The position numbers were made by a program, and so were the translations under genes. A stretch of DNA of 19,917 nucleotides from JALRHH01 sp964638875. Its GTDB lineage: Bacteria; Patescibacteriota; Saccharimonadia; Saccharimonadales; JALRHH01. The stretch lies in the NCBI GenBank assembly GCA_964638875.1, contig CAZXBL010000016.1:1-19917 (forward strand), written 5' to 3'. The notes under the pieces were generated by a model. The model made no database searches. It was not told where the DNA came from and saw nothing but the letters and a program-made list of their open reading frames with translations. Below are positions 13,163 to 19,917 of this stretch, piece after piece; the stretch's first letter is position 1, and the number at the start of each line of letters is the position of its first letter.

Positions 13163-14224
13163 ATGAGCAAAGAAATACTCTTTTTCAAAGACAAACCAGT
13201 TTTCGGCCTTGATATTGGCTATGGTAGTTTGAAGGTTATGCAAATTGATGCAAGCTCTAGGCACAATGTGGTTGGTTATGGCGCTGCAACATTTGATCCA
13301 AATGCGATACAAGACGGTATTGTGGTTGACTTGGATAGCGTGGCGAAGGCAGCAAAAGATTTATTCTCTGGAAATTTAACCGGTGACATTACAACCGACC
13401 GAGCAATATTATCAGTCCCAGCATCACAGGCATTTAACCGCAATGTGCACTTACCTAATCTGAGTAAGAAAGAGCTTGAGCAAGCTGTTGCCCAAGAAGT
13501 TGAGCAGTATGTCCCCATACCTAATAATGAACTCTATACAGATTTTACAAAAATCCGCTCCGGTCCCGAAGAGTCAGAATACTTGATTGTAGCTGTCCCC
13601 AAAAAGATCGTCGATAGTCACATCCAACTTGCTAAGATACTAGGGCTTGAAGTCGTAGGTGTTCAGACTAGCATTGACGCCAGTGGTCGCCTGTTCTTGC
13701 AGTCAGAAAACAGTAATATACCCTCAGTTCTAATCGACTTTGGCTCTAATTCAGCTGACTTAACAATATATGACCAAGGCCTGATTGTGACAGGCACGGT
13801 ACCTGTTGGTGGCGATCAATTCACCAAGCAGATTGCAATTACCCTGAACGTTACTCACCAGGAAGCTCATATCATCAAGACAAAATACGGACTCGGCGTC
13901 AGCAAGAAGCAGAAGCAAATTACCGATGGCCTCATGCCAACGCTTGATCAAATTATAAAAGAGATCAAACGCCTAATTAGATACTATGACGAACGTTCTG
14001 GTAGTGACCAAAAGGTTACCCAAATCGTCACTATGGGTGGCGGGGCAAATATGCCCGGATTATCTGACTTTATGACCGGTTCACTGCGCATCCCTACTCG
14101 CACTTGTGACCCTTGGCAGAACTTGCACTTTCACCGCCTGCAACCGCCGAACATTGCTGAAAAATCGATGTATGTAACTGCAGCAGGACTTGCTCTGACA
14201 GAGCCAAAGGAGCTACTTGAATGA
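13163..14224 (+). CDS. pilM: Pilus assembly actin-like protein PilM
   Basis: Cytoplasmic actin/FtsA-fold ATP-binding protein that docks on the PilN N-terminus and links it to PilB and PilC. It shows the phosphate-1 motif FGLDIGYGSLKVMQI (14-28), phosphate-2 VLIDFGSNSADLTIYDQG (about 193-210) and the adenosine motif IVTMGGGANMPGLSDF (about 290-305). The segment AVAQEVEQYVPIPNNELYTDF is typical of PilM. Its length of 353 residues is normal. ATG 13163 follows GGTGGG by about 8 bases. It is first in an operon with pilN, pilO and a small membrane gene. Confidence 0.95.
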   Translation: MSKEILFFKDKPVFGLDIGYGSLKVMQIDASSRHNVVGYGAATFDPNAIQDGIVVDLDSVAKAAKDLFSGNLTGDITTDRAILSVPASQAFNRNVHLPNLSKKELEQAVAQEVEQYVPIPNNELYTDFTKIRSGPEESEYLIVAVPKKIVDSHIQLAKILGLEVVGVQTSIDASGRLFLQSENSNIPSVLIDFGSNSADLTIYDQGLIVTGTVPVGGDQFTKQIAITLNVTHQEAHIIKTKYGLGVSKKQKQITDGLMPTLDQIIKEIKRLIRYYDERSGSDQKVTQIVTMGGGANMPGLSDFMTGSLRIPTRTCDPWQNLHFHRLQPPNIAEKSMYVTAAGLALTEPKELLE

Positions 14225-14252
14225 TTAGCACGGCCTGGGGAGGTATGGCAGC

Positions 14253-14837
14253 ATGATCAATTTACTGCCAAACGACATTAAGGACGAGGTAATCTTTGCC
14301 CGTCATAATAACGCACTGAGGAACTGGATTTTTGCATGCTTAGCCGCCCTTGCTGGCGTAGTAGTTATCATTGCTGCTGGACAACTATTCATTTATCAAT
14401 CTACTCAGACGTGGCAGAAGCAAGTAGATACTACTCGTGCGGAGCTAGGTGCGGAAAAACTAGAAGATACACAAAAAAAGATCACTGAGATTTCTGACAG
14501 TATCAAGTTATCTCTCCAGGTTTTATCGCGTGAGATATTGTTCTCTAAGCTTATTTCCCAAATTGGTAACACGATCCCTGATGGTTCGGCACTACAAGGT
14601 TTAACCATTAATACCTCCCAAAGTGGAGTAGACATCACCGCCGTTGCTACCGACTATCAGACTGCCACCCAAGTACATATCAACTTATCAGATCCTAACA
14701 ATAAAATTTTTGAAAAAGCCGACATACTGAATGTTACTTGTACCCAAACCCCTAACGAAAAATACCCTTGCACCATTAGTATCCGTGCCTTATTCGCTAA
14801 CCAAAACGAATTCCAGTATGTTGGGAGCAAAAAGTGA
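14253..14837 (+). CDS. pilN: Pilus assembly protein PilN
   Basis: A bitopic membrane protein. The N-terminal INLLPNDIKDE is the conserved PilM-binding peptide. It is followed by one membrane helix (about 27-48), a coiled coil (50-85) and a ferredoxin-like periplasmic or external domain (about 95-190). The GGGGAGG box lies nine bases before the ATG. A small out-of-frame ATG in between is ignored. The last four bases overlap the pilO start (GTGA). Confidence 0.92.
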   Translation: MINLLPNDIKDEVIFARHNNALRNWIFACLAALAGVVVIIAAGQLFIYQSTQTWQKQVDTTRAELGAEKLEDTQKKITEISDSIKLSLQVLSREILFSKLISQIGNTIPDGSALQGLTINTSQSGVDITAVATDYQTATQVHINLSDPNNKIFEKADILNVTCTQTPNEKYPCTISIRALFANQNEFQYVGSKK

Positions 14838-15454
14838 ACAGTAAACGTCTATTCTACGCCCTGGTAGCTTCACTTTTTGTGGTTGGTGGTCTTTTGGCGG
14901 GTAGTGTGTATATGGGCTGGAAGCATCTTGATAAACAAACTGGTAAGCTGAGTGATCTCAAAGTTGAAGCAAGCGTGTTACAAGACACTCAGCGGTCTCT
15001 CGCTAAAGCAAAAAAGGACATTGTGACCTATGCAGATATCGAACAAGTCACAAAAACAGTTATACCTCAAGAAAAGGACCAAGCACGAACAGTCAGGGAG
15101 ATCATAAAGATTGCCGGGGATCATAACATCGCAATATCTAGTATCGGGTTCCCTGCTTCAACCTTAGGCAGCAAACCGGTCACCGGAGCACCTACTACCC
15201 CCACCGCAGCGGCAACTAGCACAAATACTCAGACCCAAAAAGTTGAAGGCATCAATAATGTTGAAAGGCTGGAGATTGTTGTTACTTCAGAACAAGCTAA
15301 ACCGGCATTGTACACGGACTTTATTTTCTTCCTCAGTGATCTGGAAAAGAACAGACGTACTGCACAAGTTTCGAATATCAGTATCCAACCCTTGTCAGAT
15401 AACAGAAACAGGCTGTCATTCGCATTAACCTTAAATGTATATATTAAGAAGTAA
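14834..15454 (+). CDS. pilO: Pilus assembly protein PilO
   Basis: Partner of PilN in the alignment complex. It has a short basic N-terminus, one membrane helix (about 7-28), a coiled coil (33-65), and an external ferredoxin-like domain (about 85-206) interrupted by a Thr/Ala/Pro-rich loop (about 115-138). It begins with GTG inside the pilN stop (GTGA), so translation is coupled. The assignment rests mainly on topology, size and position after pilN, as PilO sequences diverge strongly. Confidence 0.88.
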   Translation: MNSKRLFYALVASLFVVGGLLAGSVYMGWKHLDKQTGKLSDLKVEASVLQDTQRSLAKAKKDIVTYADIEQVTKTVIPQEKDQARTVREIIKIAGDHNIAISSIGFPASTLGSKPVTGAPTTPTAAATSTNTQTQKVEGINNVERLEIVVTSEQAKPALYTDFIFFLSDLEKNRRTAQVSNISIQPLSDNRNRLSFALTLNVYIKK

Positions 15455-15464
15455 GGGAGGAAAT

Positions 15465-15773
15465 ATGAAATTATCTACCGACTCATTACTTGCCAGTATC
15501 CGCCCCTACTTAGCCTACCTACAGCGTTATAAAGTACTCATCTTTGTAGTCTCAGTGTTGGGGGTATACGTTCTGCTCGTTAACCATATTGGTGAACTGA
15601 TTCAGAATGAGCCAAGTCAAACCCAAATTGACAGCAAATTATCACCAGTAAATAAACTCACGGTTGATCAAGATGCTATTAAGCGAATTACTGACTTGGA
15701 GGAACAAAACGTAGAAGTCCAGACACTGTTCAACGAGGCTCGCCAAAGCCCTTTTACAGAGCAAGAGGAGTAA
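15465..15773 (+). CDS. Unrecognised small membrane protein closing the pilMNO operon
   Basis: Not recognised. 102 residues: a basic N-terminus, one membrane helix (about 25-48, VLIFVVSVLGVYVLLVNHIG), then a charged external tail of about 54 residues with a likely coiled coil (ITDLEEQNVEVQTLFNEAR). The strong AGGGAGGA box five bases before ATG 15465 fixes the start and rules out an upstream frame inside pilO. It starts 10 bases after pilO. It occupies the place of pilP in Gram-negative operons but shows no lipobox or PilP sequence. It may be an extra subunit of the PilN-PilO complex (inference). Confidence 0.82.
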   Translation: MKLSTDSLLASIRPYLAYLQRYKVLIFVVSVLGVYVLLVNHIGELIQNEPSQTQIDSKLSPVNKLTVDQDAIKRITDLEEQNVEVQTLFNEARQSPFTEQEE

Positions 15774-15808
15774 CAGTTTAGATTAAAGCGCGCGTATTGA
15801 TGCCAGGA

Positions 15809-16399
15809 TCAGTTCCCATGGGCTGCGACGTCAGCTTCGTGTGCACCGGTCAGCGCTTTGGAGACATCGTATGGGCTTGGTACAAAGGTAAACGTGTAGT
15901 TTGACTGCTCACCAGCTGTTTCAATCATTACCGTACCGTAATTAAAAATGTGAGCGATGATACCGTCCTGCTTTACGGTAGAATCTTGGACGTCAGCAAT
16001 GCTAAGCTGTGATATCTTTTTATTGAACAGTGATAAATACAACTGTTGGACTACTTTTTCAGACGTTACAATCAGTACATTACGGGTATAAACATATGCT
16101 GCAACCGCGGTGATAACAATAGAAAACACCGTCATGAAAAATCCCATCCCAATTACCAGCGCTTGAAGCGATCCCCCACTAAGCCCAACATCAGAACCTA
16201 CAGCGCTAAAATCAAATGCAGCCGCTCCGATAACTAATACCCCGAACACAACGAGGGTAGCTATTAATCCGGTTAGATATATAGCAAACAATCCGATTGG
16301 ATGTTTTCTGACTTCTAGGTGAATCCTCTCGTTAGAATCGAATTCAACATGGCTTAGGAGGCTTTTACCGACGGTCGATAGCTGACTTGGGTCAATCAT
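15809..16399 (-). CDS. Bacterial PH-domain (bPH2, YdbS-like) membrane protein
   Basis: 196 residues with two membrane helices (about 33-62 and 78-107) and a C-terminal bPH2 domain (about 108-185). The domain carries the usual pattern: VLIVTSEKVVQQLYLSLFNKK, then SIADVQDSTVKQDGI, then FNYGTVMIETAG. Its function is unknown; relatives are small membrane proteins of the DUF304/YdbS group. It is the last gene downstream of ruvB with a 13-base gap and probably rides on the ruv transcript. It converges on the pil operon, and I see no clear terminator in the 35 bases between them. Confidence 0.82.
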   Translation of the reverse strand: MIDPSQLSTVGKSLLSHVEFDSNERIHLEVRKHPIGLFAIYLTGLIATLVVFGVLVIGAAAFDFSAVGSDVGLSGGSLQALVIGMGFFMTVFSIVITAVAAYVYTRNVLIVTSEKVVQQLYLSLFNKKISQLSIADVQDSTVKQDGIIAHIFNYGTVMIETAGEQSNYTFTFVPSPYDVSKALTGAHEADVAAHGN

Positions 16400-16412
16400 T
16401 ATAGTACCTATT

Positions 16413-17450
16413 CTACAGTAGTTTTTCGTTAATATTGTTAGCTTGTTTACCCAAGTGGCGATACGCCTTAGGTGTTACTTTGCGTCCGCGTGGAGTTCGT
16501 TCTAGTAAACCGATCTGCATAAGATATGGTTCAATAAAGTCTTCTATCGTGGTGCGCTCTTCAGCAGTTAAGGCTGCAAGTGTTTCAACTCCTACTGGCC
16601 CTCCGTTATAGCTGTCAACAATTGCATTCAGCAAGTGACGATCAGCTGGGTCAAGTCCCAGTTCATCAATTTCAAGCAGTTCTAAAGCACTGTGGCTTAC
16701 AACTGAATCAATTATGCCGTCGCCATTCACATCAGCGTAGTCACGGACACGTTTAAGTAGTCTATTAGCAATACGCGGCGTGAGGCGCGATCGTTCTGCT
16801 AGTAATAGGGCGCCTTTACTGTCGATCTTCGCACCGAGGATTCCAGCTGCACGTTCAATGATATGACCGATCTGATCTGGTGTGTAGAATTCCAGTCTGT
16901 GCACATGCCCAAAACGGTCCCTGAGTGGGGCAGCAAGTGCGCCCGTTCGCGTAGTTGCACCGATTAATGTAAATGCAGGTAGATCTAATCGCATACTGCG
17001 GGCGCTTGGACCCTTGCCAAGCATAATATCTAGTTTGAAATCTTCCATGGCACTGTAGAGTGTTTCTTCTACCGTGCGATTTAGGCGATGAATCTCATCA
17101 ATAAATAGAATATCGCCGTCCTGGAGGTTGGTCAGGAGGCTAGCTAAATCGCCTGCCCGTTCAATTGCTGGTCCAGAGGTAATACGGATTTGCGCACCCA
17201 TTTCATTGGCGATAACGCTCGCCATGGTGGTTTTACCAAGCCCTGGCGGGCCATATAGCAGCACGTGGTCTAACGGTTCACCGCGTTTTTTGGCGGCTGC
17301 GATTGCCAATTGTAGGTTTTTCTTTAATCGATCTTGTCCGATGTAGTTTTCAAAATCATGCGGACGTAGTTTTATTTCAAACTCCTCGTCCACTGGGTCG
17401 TTGATAGCTGAATCATCAGGTACAGCGGCGTTAACTAGTCGTTCAATCAC
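16413..17450 (-). CDS. ruvB: Holliday junction branch-migration motor RuvB
   Basis: AAA+ helicase motor of the RuvABC resolvasome. Walker A GPPGLGKTT (67-75), Walker B ILFIDEIHRL (about 114-123), sensor and arginine-finger region GATTRTGALAAPLRDRFG (164-181), and a C-terminal winged helix with RTPRGRKVTPKAYRHLG (about 318-334). The length of 345 residues is typical. It starts with GTG at 17450; the AGGAGG box is nine bases upstream but lies inside a small hairpin (17451-17463). It sits 74 bases downstream of ruvA. Confidence 0.98.
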   Translation of the reverse strand: MIERLVNAAVPDDSAINDPVDEEFEIKLRPHDFENYIGQDRLKKNLQLAIAAAKKRGEPLDHVLLYGPPGLGKTTMASVIANEMGAQIRITSGPAIERAGDLASLLTNLQDGDILFIDEIHRLNRTVEETLYSAMEDFKLDIMLGKGPSARSMRLDLPAFTLIGATTRTGALAAPLRDRFGHVHRLEFYTPDQIGHIIERAAGILGAKIDSKGALLLAERSRLTPRIANRLLKRVRDYADVNGDGIIDSVVSHSALELLEIDELGLDPADRHLLNAIVDSYNGGPVGVETLAALTAEERTTIEDFIEPYLMQIGLLERTPRGRKVTPKAYRHLGKQANNINEKLL

Positions 17451-17463
17451 GAGGCTTCGCCTC
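17451..17463 (-). promoter_or_regulatory. Mini-hairpin masking the ruvB ribosome-binding site
   Basis: On the minus strand GAGGC-GAA-GCCTC folds into a 5-bp stem with a GAA triloop, directly before the GTG start. Most of the AGGAGG box forms its 5' arm. The GCGAAGC core is known as an unusually stable mini-hairpin. It could hold ruvB expression low or couple it to ruvA. Confidence 0.4.
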
Positions 17464-17524
17464 CTGGCAGCATAATAATCTAGATATTGGAGAAATCATT
17501 AACCGTATTATAACTCAATTTATA

Positions 17525-18103
17525 CTACTTAGCTTTTAAGGCTAACTTTATGCGTTCCTCTGTTGGGAGCGATGAGTCGATATTCTTGAGTGAAGTTGCA
17601 GCGTCTTGTGGGGAGTAGCCGAGGCTTACGAGTGCTTCAATTGCTTCGTCGCCGCTCACGACGCCAGGACGAGTCACGATGTCTTCGGCAGCTTCGCTTG
17701 CGCCTAGGCCGACTTTGTCACGTAGTTCGACGACAATTTGTTCAGCTGCACGTTTCCCTACACCTTTTGCACTCTGTAATAACTTCACATCGCCTGCGGC
17801 AATTGCGCCGCGTACTCCTGGTGCTGTGCCGATATCTAATACTGCCAGTGCAACCTTAGGACCAACATTTTTTACACCCAATAACTGCTCAAATAATTTT
17901 TTGGTATCAAGATTTACAAATCCAAATAGATCATAACTTTGTTCGCGAATGTGCTCGTACACATACAGCTTTGCTTCTGAACCTGTTGCAAGTCGTCCAT
18001 GATCTTCTGCTGTTACATTCAACCCATAACCCAAGCCAGCAACATCAATAACAACCTGTTCGCCTATTTTTTCTGAAACTGTTCCTTGTAGTGTCGCAAT
18101 CAT
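17525..18103 (-). CDS. ruvA: Holliday junction DNA-binding protein RuvA
   Basis: The tetrameric junction-binding subunit of RuvAB. An N-terminal OB-fold (1-62, starting MIATLQGTV with YEHIREQSYDLFGF) is followed by two helix-hairpin-helix motifs (LLGVKNVGPKVALAVL about 74-89; SAKGVGKRAAEQIVVEL about 111-127), a flexible linker (about 135-150) and domain III that contacts RuvB (ALVSLGYSPQDAATSL). The length of 192 residues is normal. TGT-TATAAT ends nine bases before the ATG, so the mRNA should be leaderless. Unlike the usual order it does not directly follow ruvC; a divergent gene intervenes. Confidence 0.97.
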   Translation of the reverse strand: MIATLQGTVSEKIGEQVVIDVAGLGYGLNVTAEDHGRLATGSEAKLYVYEHIREQSYDLFGFVNLDTKKLFEQLLGVKNVGPKVALAVLDIGTAPGVRGAIAAGDVKLLQSAKGVGKRAAEQIVVELRDKVGLGASEAAEDIVTRPGVVSGDEAIEALVSLGYSPQDAATSLKNIDSSLPTEERIKLALKAK

Positions 18104-18111
18104 TGTTTGTA

Positions 18112-18120
18112 ATTATAACA
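18112..18120 (-). promoter_or_regulatory. Extended -10 promoter of ruvA-ruvB, leaderless
   Basis: TGTTATAAT on the minus strand (18120-18112). The start point is about 18105, two bases before the ruvA ATG. It is back to back with the promoter of the plus-strand gene at 18156. Confidence 0.55.
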
Positions 18121-18124
18121 GCCA

Positions 18125-18133
18125 TGCTACACT
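18125..18133 (+). promoter_or_regulatory. Extended -10 promoter of the DUF4234-like gene
   Basis: TGCTACACT, start point about 18140, followed by an AAGGA ribosome-binding site (about 18144-18148) eight bases before the ATG at 18156. Confidence 0.5.
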
Positions 18134-18155
18134 ACAGAATAATAAGGACTCTGCT

Positions 18156-18650
18156 ATGAAAAAACGAAATATATTCTTGGTTCCTTTTCTAACCCTGATT
18201 ACTCTTGGTATTTACGGTATTTATTGGCTCTACGCTGTGCGACGAGGTTTAGTCGAAATAACTGGTAGTAAAAAAGATGCCCCACCTGTATTTTTCCTCT
18301 TTGCTCCTTTAGTATTGTCCTTTCTGGTAGTTGTGCTGCCTAGTATGTTCCTCGCTAGTTTGCCAGAGGATAATCGTGCAGTATTTAGTGCACTGACCCT
18401 GATTTCTGGAATGATAATGTTAGTTGGCATGATTGTGGTCCCCTTGTGGTGGTTTTATAAGTTTTTCCAAACTCTTTACAGGGTCACCAGGCAAACCGAA
18501 GGTGTGATCTTATATGTAATCGGCATCGTACTGACAATTGCTGGTGTAGGGGTTTTTATTATGTTGGTTGCTCAAAACGACATAAATAAGTATCTATCTA
18601 CTAGGACGCCTCAGGTTCCCCCTAACCCTCCAGCCCCACTACCTAACTGA
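18156..18650 (+). CDS. DUF4234-like membrane protein
   Basis: 164 residues with four predicted membrane helices (about 7-27, 44-67, 80-103 and 118-139). The N-terminal KRNIFLVPFLTLITLGIYGIYWLYAVRR closely matches the start of DUF4234 proteins (basic residues, then TLGIYGxYWLY). The C-terminus is a proline-rich tail (PQVPPNPPAPLPN). Its function is unknown. It is the only plus-strand gene inside the ruv cluster, sits between ruvC and ruvA with its own promoter, and its last 12 bases overlap the end of the convergent ruvC. Confidence 0.78.
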   Translation: MKKRNIFLVPFLTLITLGIYGIYWLYAVRRGLVEITGSKKDAPPVFFLFAPLVLSFLVVVLPSMFLASLPEDNRAVFSALTLISGMIMLVGMIVVPLWWFYKFFQTLYRVTRQTEGVILYVIGIVLTIAGVGVFIMLVAQNDINKYLSTRTPQVPPNPPAPLPN

Positions 18651-19112
18651 CTGGGCGCAGGTTAATGCGGCGGCTATTGCATCCGCGCAATCGTCTGGTT
18701 TTGGTGCTTCCTTGAGGTTCAAAATTACACGCACCATTTCTTGTATCTGTTTTTTATCAGCTTTGCCATAGCCAGTTACTGCCTGTTTTATCTGTAGCGG
18801 AGTGTACTCATACAGTTCCATATCGTGCTGTTTGCCACAAAGCAGTACTACGCCACGTGCCTGCGATACGCTCATGGCGGTGGTAACATTCTGCGCGAAG
18901 AATAACTTTTCTACTGACATGACTGTTGGTTTCAGTTCGACAATAATTTCGTGTAATTCGTCGTAAATTGTCTGCAGTCGGTCACTATCGGCTTGATTAG
19001 CTGGTGTACGAATAACGCCCGCATCAACAAGCACCGCCTTACCACGTGCATCCACATCAATTACCCCAAACCCCAGTATGCCCGTCCCCGGATCAATCCC
19101 TAGAATTCTCAT
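18639..19112 (-). CDS. ruvC: Holliday junction resolvase RuvC
   Basis: RNase H-fold endonuclease that cuts junctions held by RuvAB. The four acidic active-site residues are present: Asp7 in GIDPGT, Glu in SVEKLFF (about 68), and the Asp pair in KPDDCADAIAAAL (about 138-145). Its length of 157 residues is normal. The ATG overlaps the stop of the peptidase E gene as ATGA, so the two are translated together. It is separated from ruvA by a gene on the other strand, so ruvC and ruvAB must be transcribed from different promoters. Confidence 0.97.
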   Translation of the reverse strand: MRILGIDPGTGILGFGVIDVDARGKAVLVDAGVIRTPANQADSDRLQTIYDELHEIIVELKPTVMSVEKLFFAQNVTTAMSVSQARGVVLLCGKQHDMELYEYTPLQIKQAVTGYGKADKKQIQEMVRVILNLKEAPKPDDCADAIAAALTCAQSVR

Positions 19113-19735
19113 ATTATTTTTTCCTGATCACCATCAATAACTATAGCTTGGTCATCCCTTAGAGTCTTAAATGGTATACCTTTATGTTCTAAAACGTGGA
19201 GCATTTCAACTGCGCCTACCCACTCTGATTCATAATGCGGGACGATGCAATACGGGACTAAGCTTAGGCCCTTCCAAATAATTTCTGAGTTGTATTCTGG
19301 GGGTATGATATTCGGGTCATCACCGTACTGCACACCCGCCAATGTAGGTGTGGGCAGAACTGCGCCAGCGCTTTCACCAGCGTACGTAATTGCCCCTTGA
19401 TGAACTTGACCAGTAAGCCATGAATCGCAGCCTGCTTGTTTGAGAGCTCTGCGAAGTAAAAACGTGTTTCCCCCAGCCACCCATATTGCTTCATACTGAG
19501 ATAACTCGTCAATGGCTTTATCGTTTGTAAAGTATTGCCTTAAATCAACTTCTTTTGGTTCCAAGCCGATAGCTGAGAAGTAACCCATTACTTCATTGAC
19601 ACTAGCTTTTCGCTCTTCGGCACTTTTGTAATCTTTTGCATTGGTTATGACAGCTATTTCTTTTATGCCATCAAGTAATTCAAGAAATTCTGTGTCGTGG
19701 CCACCCGTTCTGTATGAACTAAGGAAAAGGCGCAT
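19109..19735 (-). CDS. Peptidase E-like serine peptidase (family S51)
   Basis: A cytoplasmic alpha-aspartyl dipeptidase relative with a class I glutamine amidotransferase-like fold. The nucleophile elbow is AGESAGA, with the catalytic Ser near residue 121. Other landmarks are VAGGNTFLLRRALKQAG (about 87-103) and the VPHYES segment carrying the probable catalytic His. The length of 208 residues is close to that of PepE (about 229). The ATG directly abuts the stop of yebC with no spacer; a GGGAG box at the end of yebC serves it. Specificity for N-terminal Asp peptides is inferred from the family; cyanophycinase-like relatives share the fold. Confidence 0.87.
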   Translation of the reverse strand: MRLFLSSYRTGGHDTEFLELLDGIKEIAVITNAKDYKSAEERKASVNEVMGYFSAIGLEPKEVDLRQYFTNDKAIDELSQYEAIWVAGGNTFLLRRALKQAGCDSWLTGQVHQGAITYAGESAGAVLPTPTLAGVQYGDDPNIIPPEYNSEIIWKGLSLVPYCIVPHYESEWVGAVEMLHVLEHKGIPFKTLRDDQAIVIDGDQEKII

Positions 19736-19917
19736 TTACGCTCCCATTAATTCTTCGGGGATGTCGAAGTTTACATGGGTTGTAGTTACGTCGTCTAAGT
19801 CATCGATGGCGTCCATCATACGCATGATCTTGCCTGCTGTTGCGCCGTCGGTAATCTCGACTGTGTGGTTGGGGACAAAACTTAAACCAGCTTCAAGAAT
19901 TTCTACGCCAGCGTTAT
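19736..19917 (-). CDS. yebC: YebC/PmpR family protein (C-terminal part, runs off the window)
   Basis: About 60 C-terminal residues are visible. They read NAGVEILEAGLSFVPNHTVE, then a helix KIMRMMDAIDDLDDVTTTHVNFDIPEELMGA and a stop. The DxDDVxxxxxNFDIP ending is diagnostic for YebC, long annotated as a transcriptional regulator and more recently linked to relief of ribosome stalling. Its position next to ruvC is conserved in many bacteria. It directly abuts the peptidase E start. Confidence 0.92.
   Translation of the reverse strand, partial: NAGVEILEAGLSFVPNHTVEITDGATAGKIMRMMDAIDDLDDVTTTHVNFDIPEELMGA

Noticed and set aside
1..19917. CRISPR array, insertion sequence, toxin-antitoxin or phage genes
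   Set aside because: No spaced direct repeats, transposase, integrase or matching gene pairs were seen on either strand.

Overview
The window looks like a chromosomal segment of a small-genome, ultra-reduced bacterium of the Patescibacteria (CPR), most likely Candidatus Saccharibacteria (TM7). This is an inference. It rests on the gene mix (rny, a sortase-like protein, a one-lobed TsaB, recA-recX, a pilB-pilC-pilin-pilMNO cluster without secretin genes, yebC-ruvCAB), on the many leaderless-looking starts, and on ordinary use of TGA as stop, which argues against the code-25 lineages. No rRNA or tRNA gene is visible, so the lineage cannot be fixed. One 10-base N gap (5198-5207) lies inside recX.

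Left part (1-3300, minus strand): the 5' two thirds of rny (RNase Y); a 336-base non-coding stretch holding a promoter, a very long imperfect RNA hairpin (about 165 nt, possibly 6S-like or an rny leader) and a second hairpin next to the rny start; a sortase-fold membrane protein that has lost its catalytic cysteine; then tsaB and tsaE for the t6A37 tRNA modification.

3300-6900: hairpins and a possible tiny ORF, a plus-strand PRC-barrel protein, a minus-strand membrane methyltransferase-like protein with a perfect 38-bp palindrome upstream, then the recA - unknown - recX operon on the minus strand.

6841-15773 (plus strand): a type IV pilus locus with assembly ATPase PilB, platform PilC, major pilin (own promoter and terminator), three minor pilins ending in a repeat-rich beta-helix-like PilX-type protein, then PilM, PilN, PilO and a small unrecognised membrane protein. 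The absence of PilP/PilQ fits a single-membrane cell.

15809-19917 (minus strand): the C-terminus of yebC, a peptidase E, ruvC, ruvA, ruvB and a bacterial PH-domain membrane protein. A plus-strand DUF4234-like membrane gene interrupts the cluster between ruvC and ruvA.

Promoters in the window share an extended -10 motif, TGN-TATACT. Several genes (PRC-barrel, methyltransferase-like, pilB, ruvA) have a -10 box so close to the start codon that the mRNA should be leaderless. No mobile element, CRISPR array or clear defence system was seen. The best candidates for something undescribed are the long structured RNA before rny, the cysteine-less sortase and the 38-bp palindrome.
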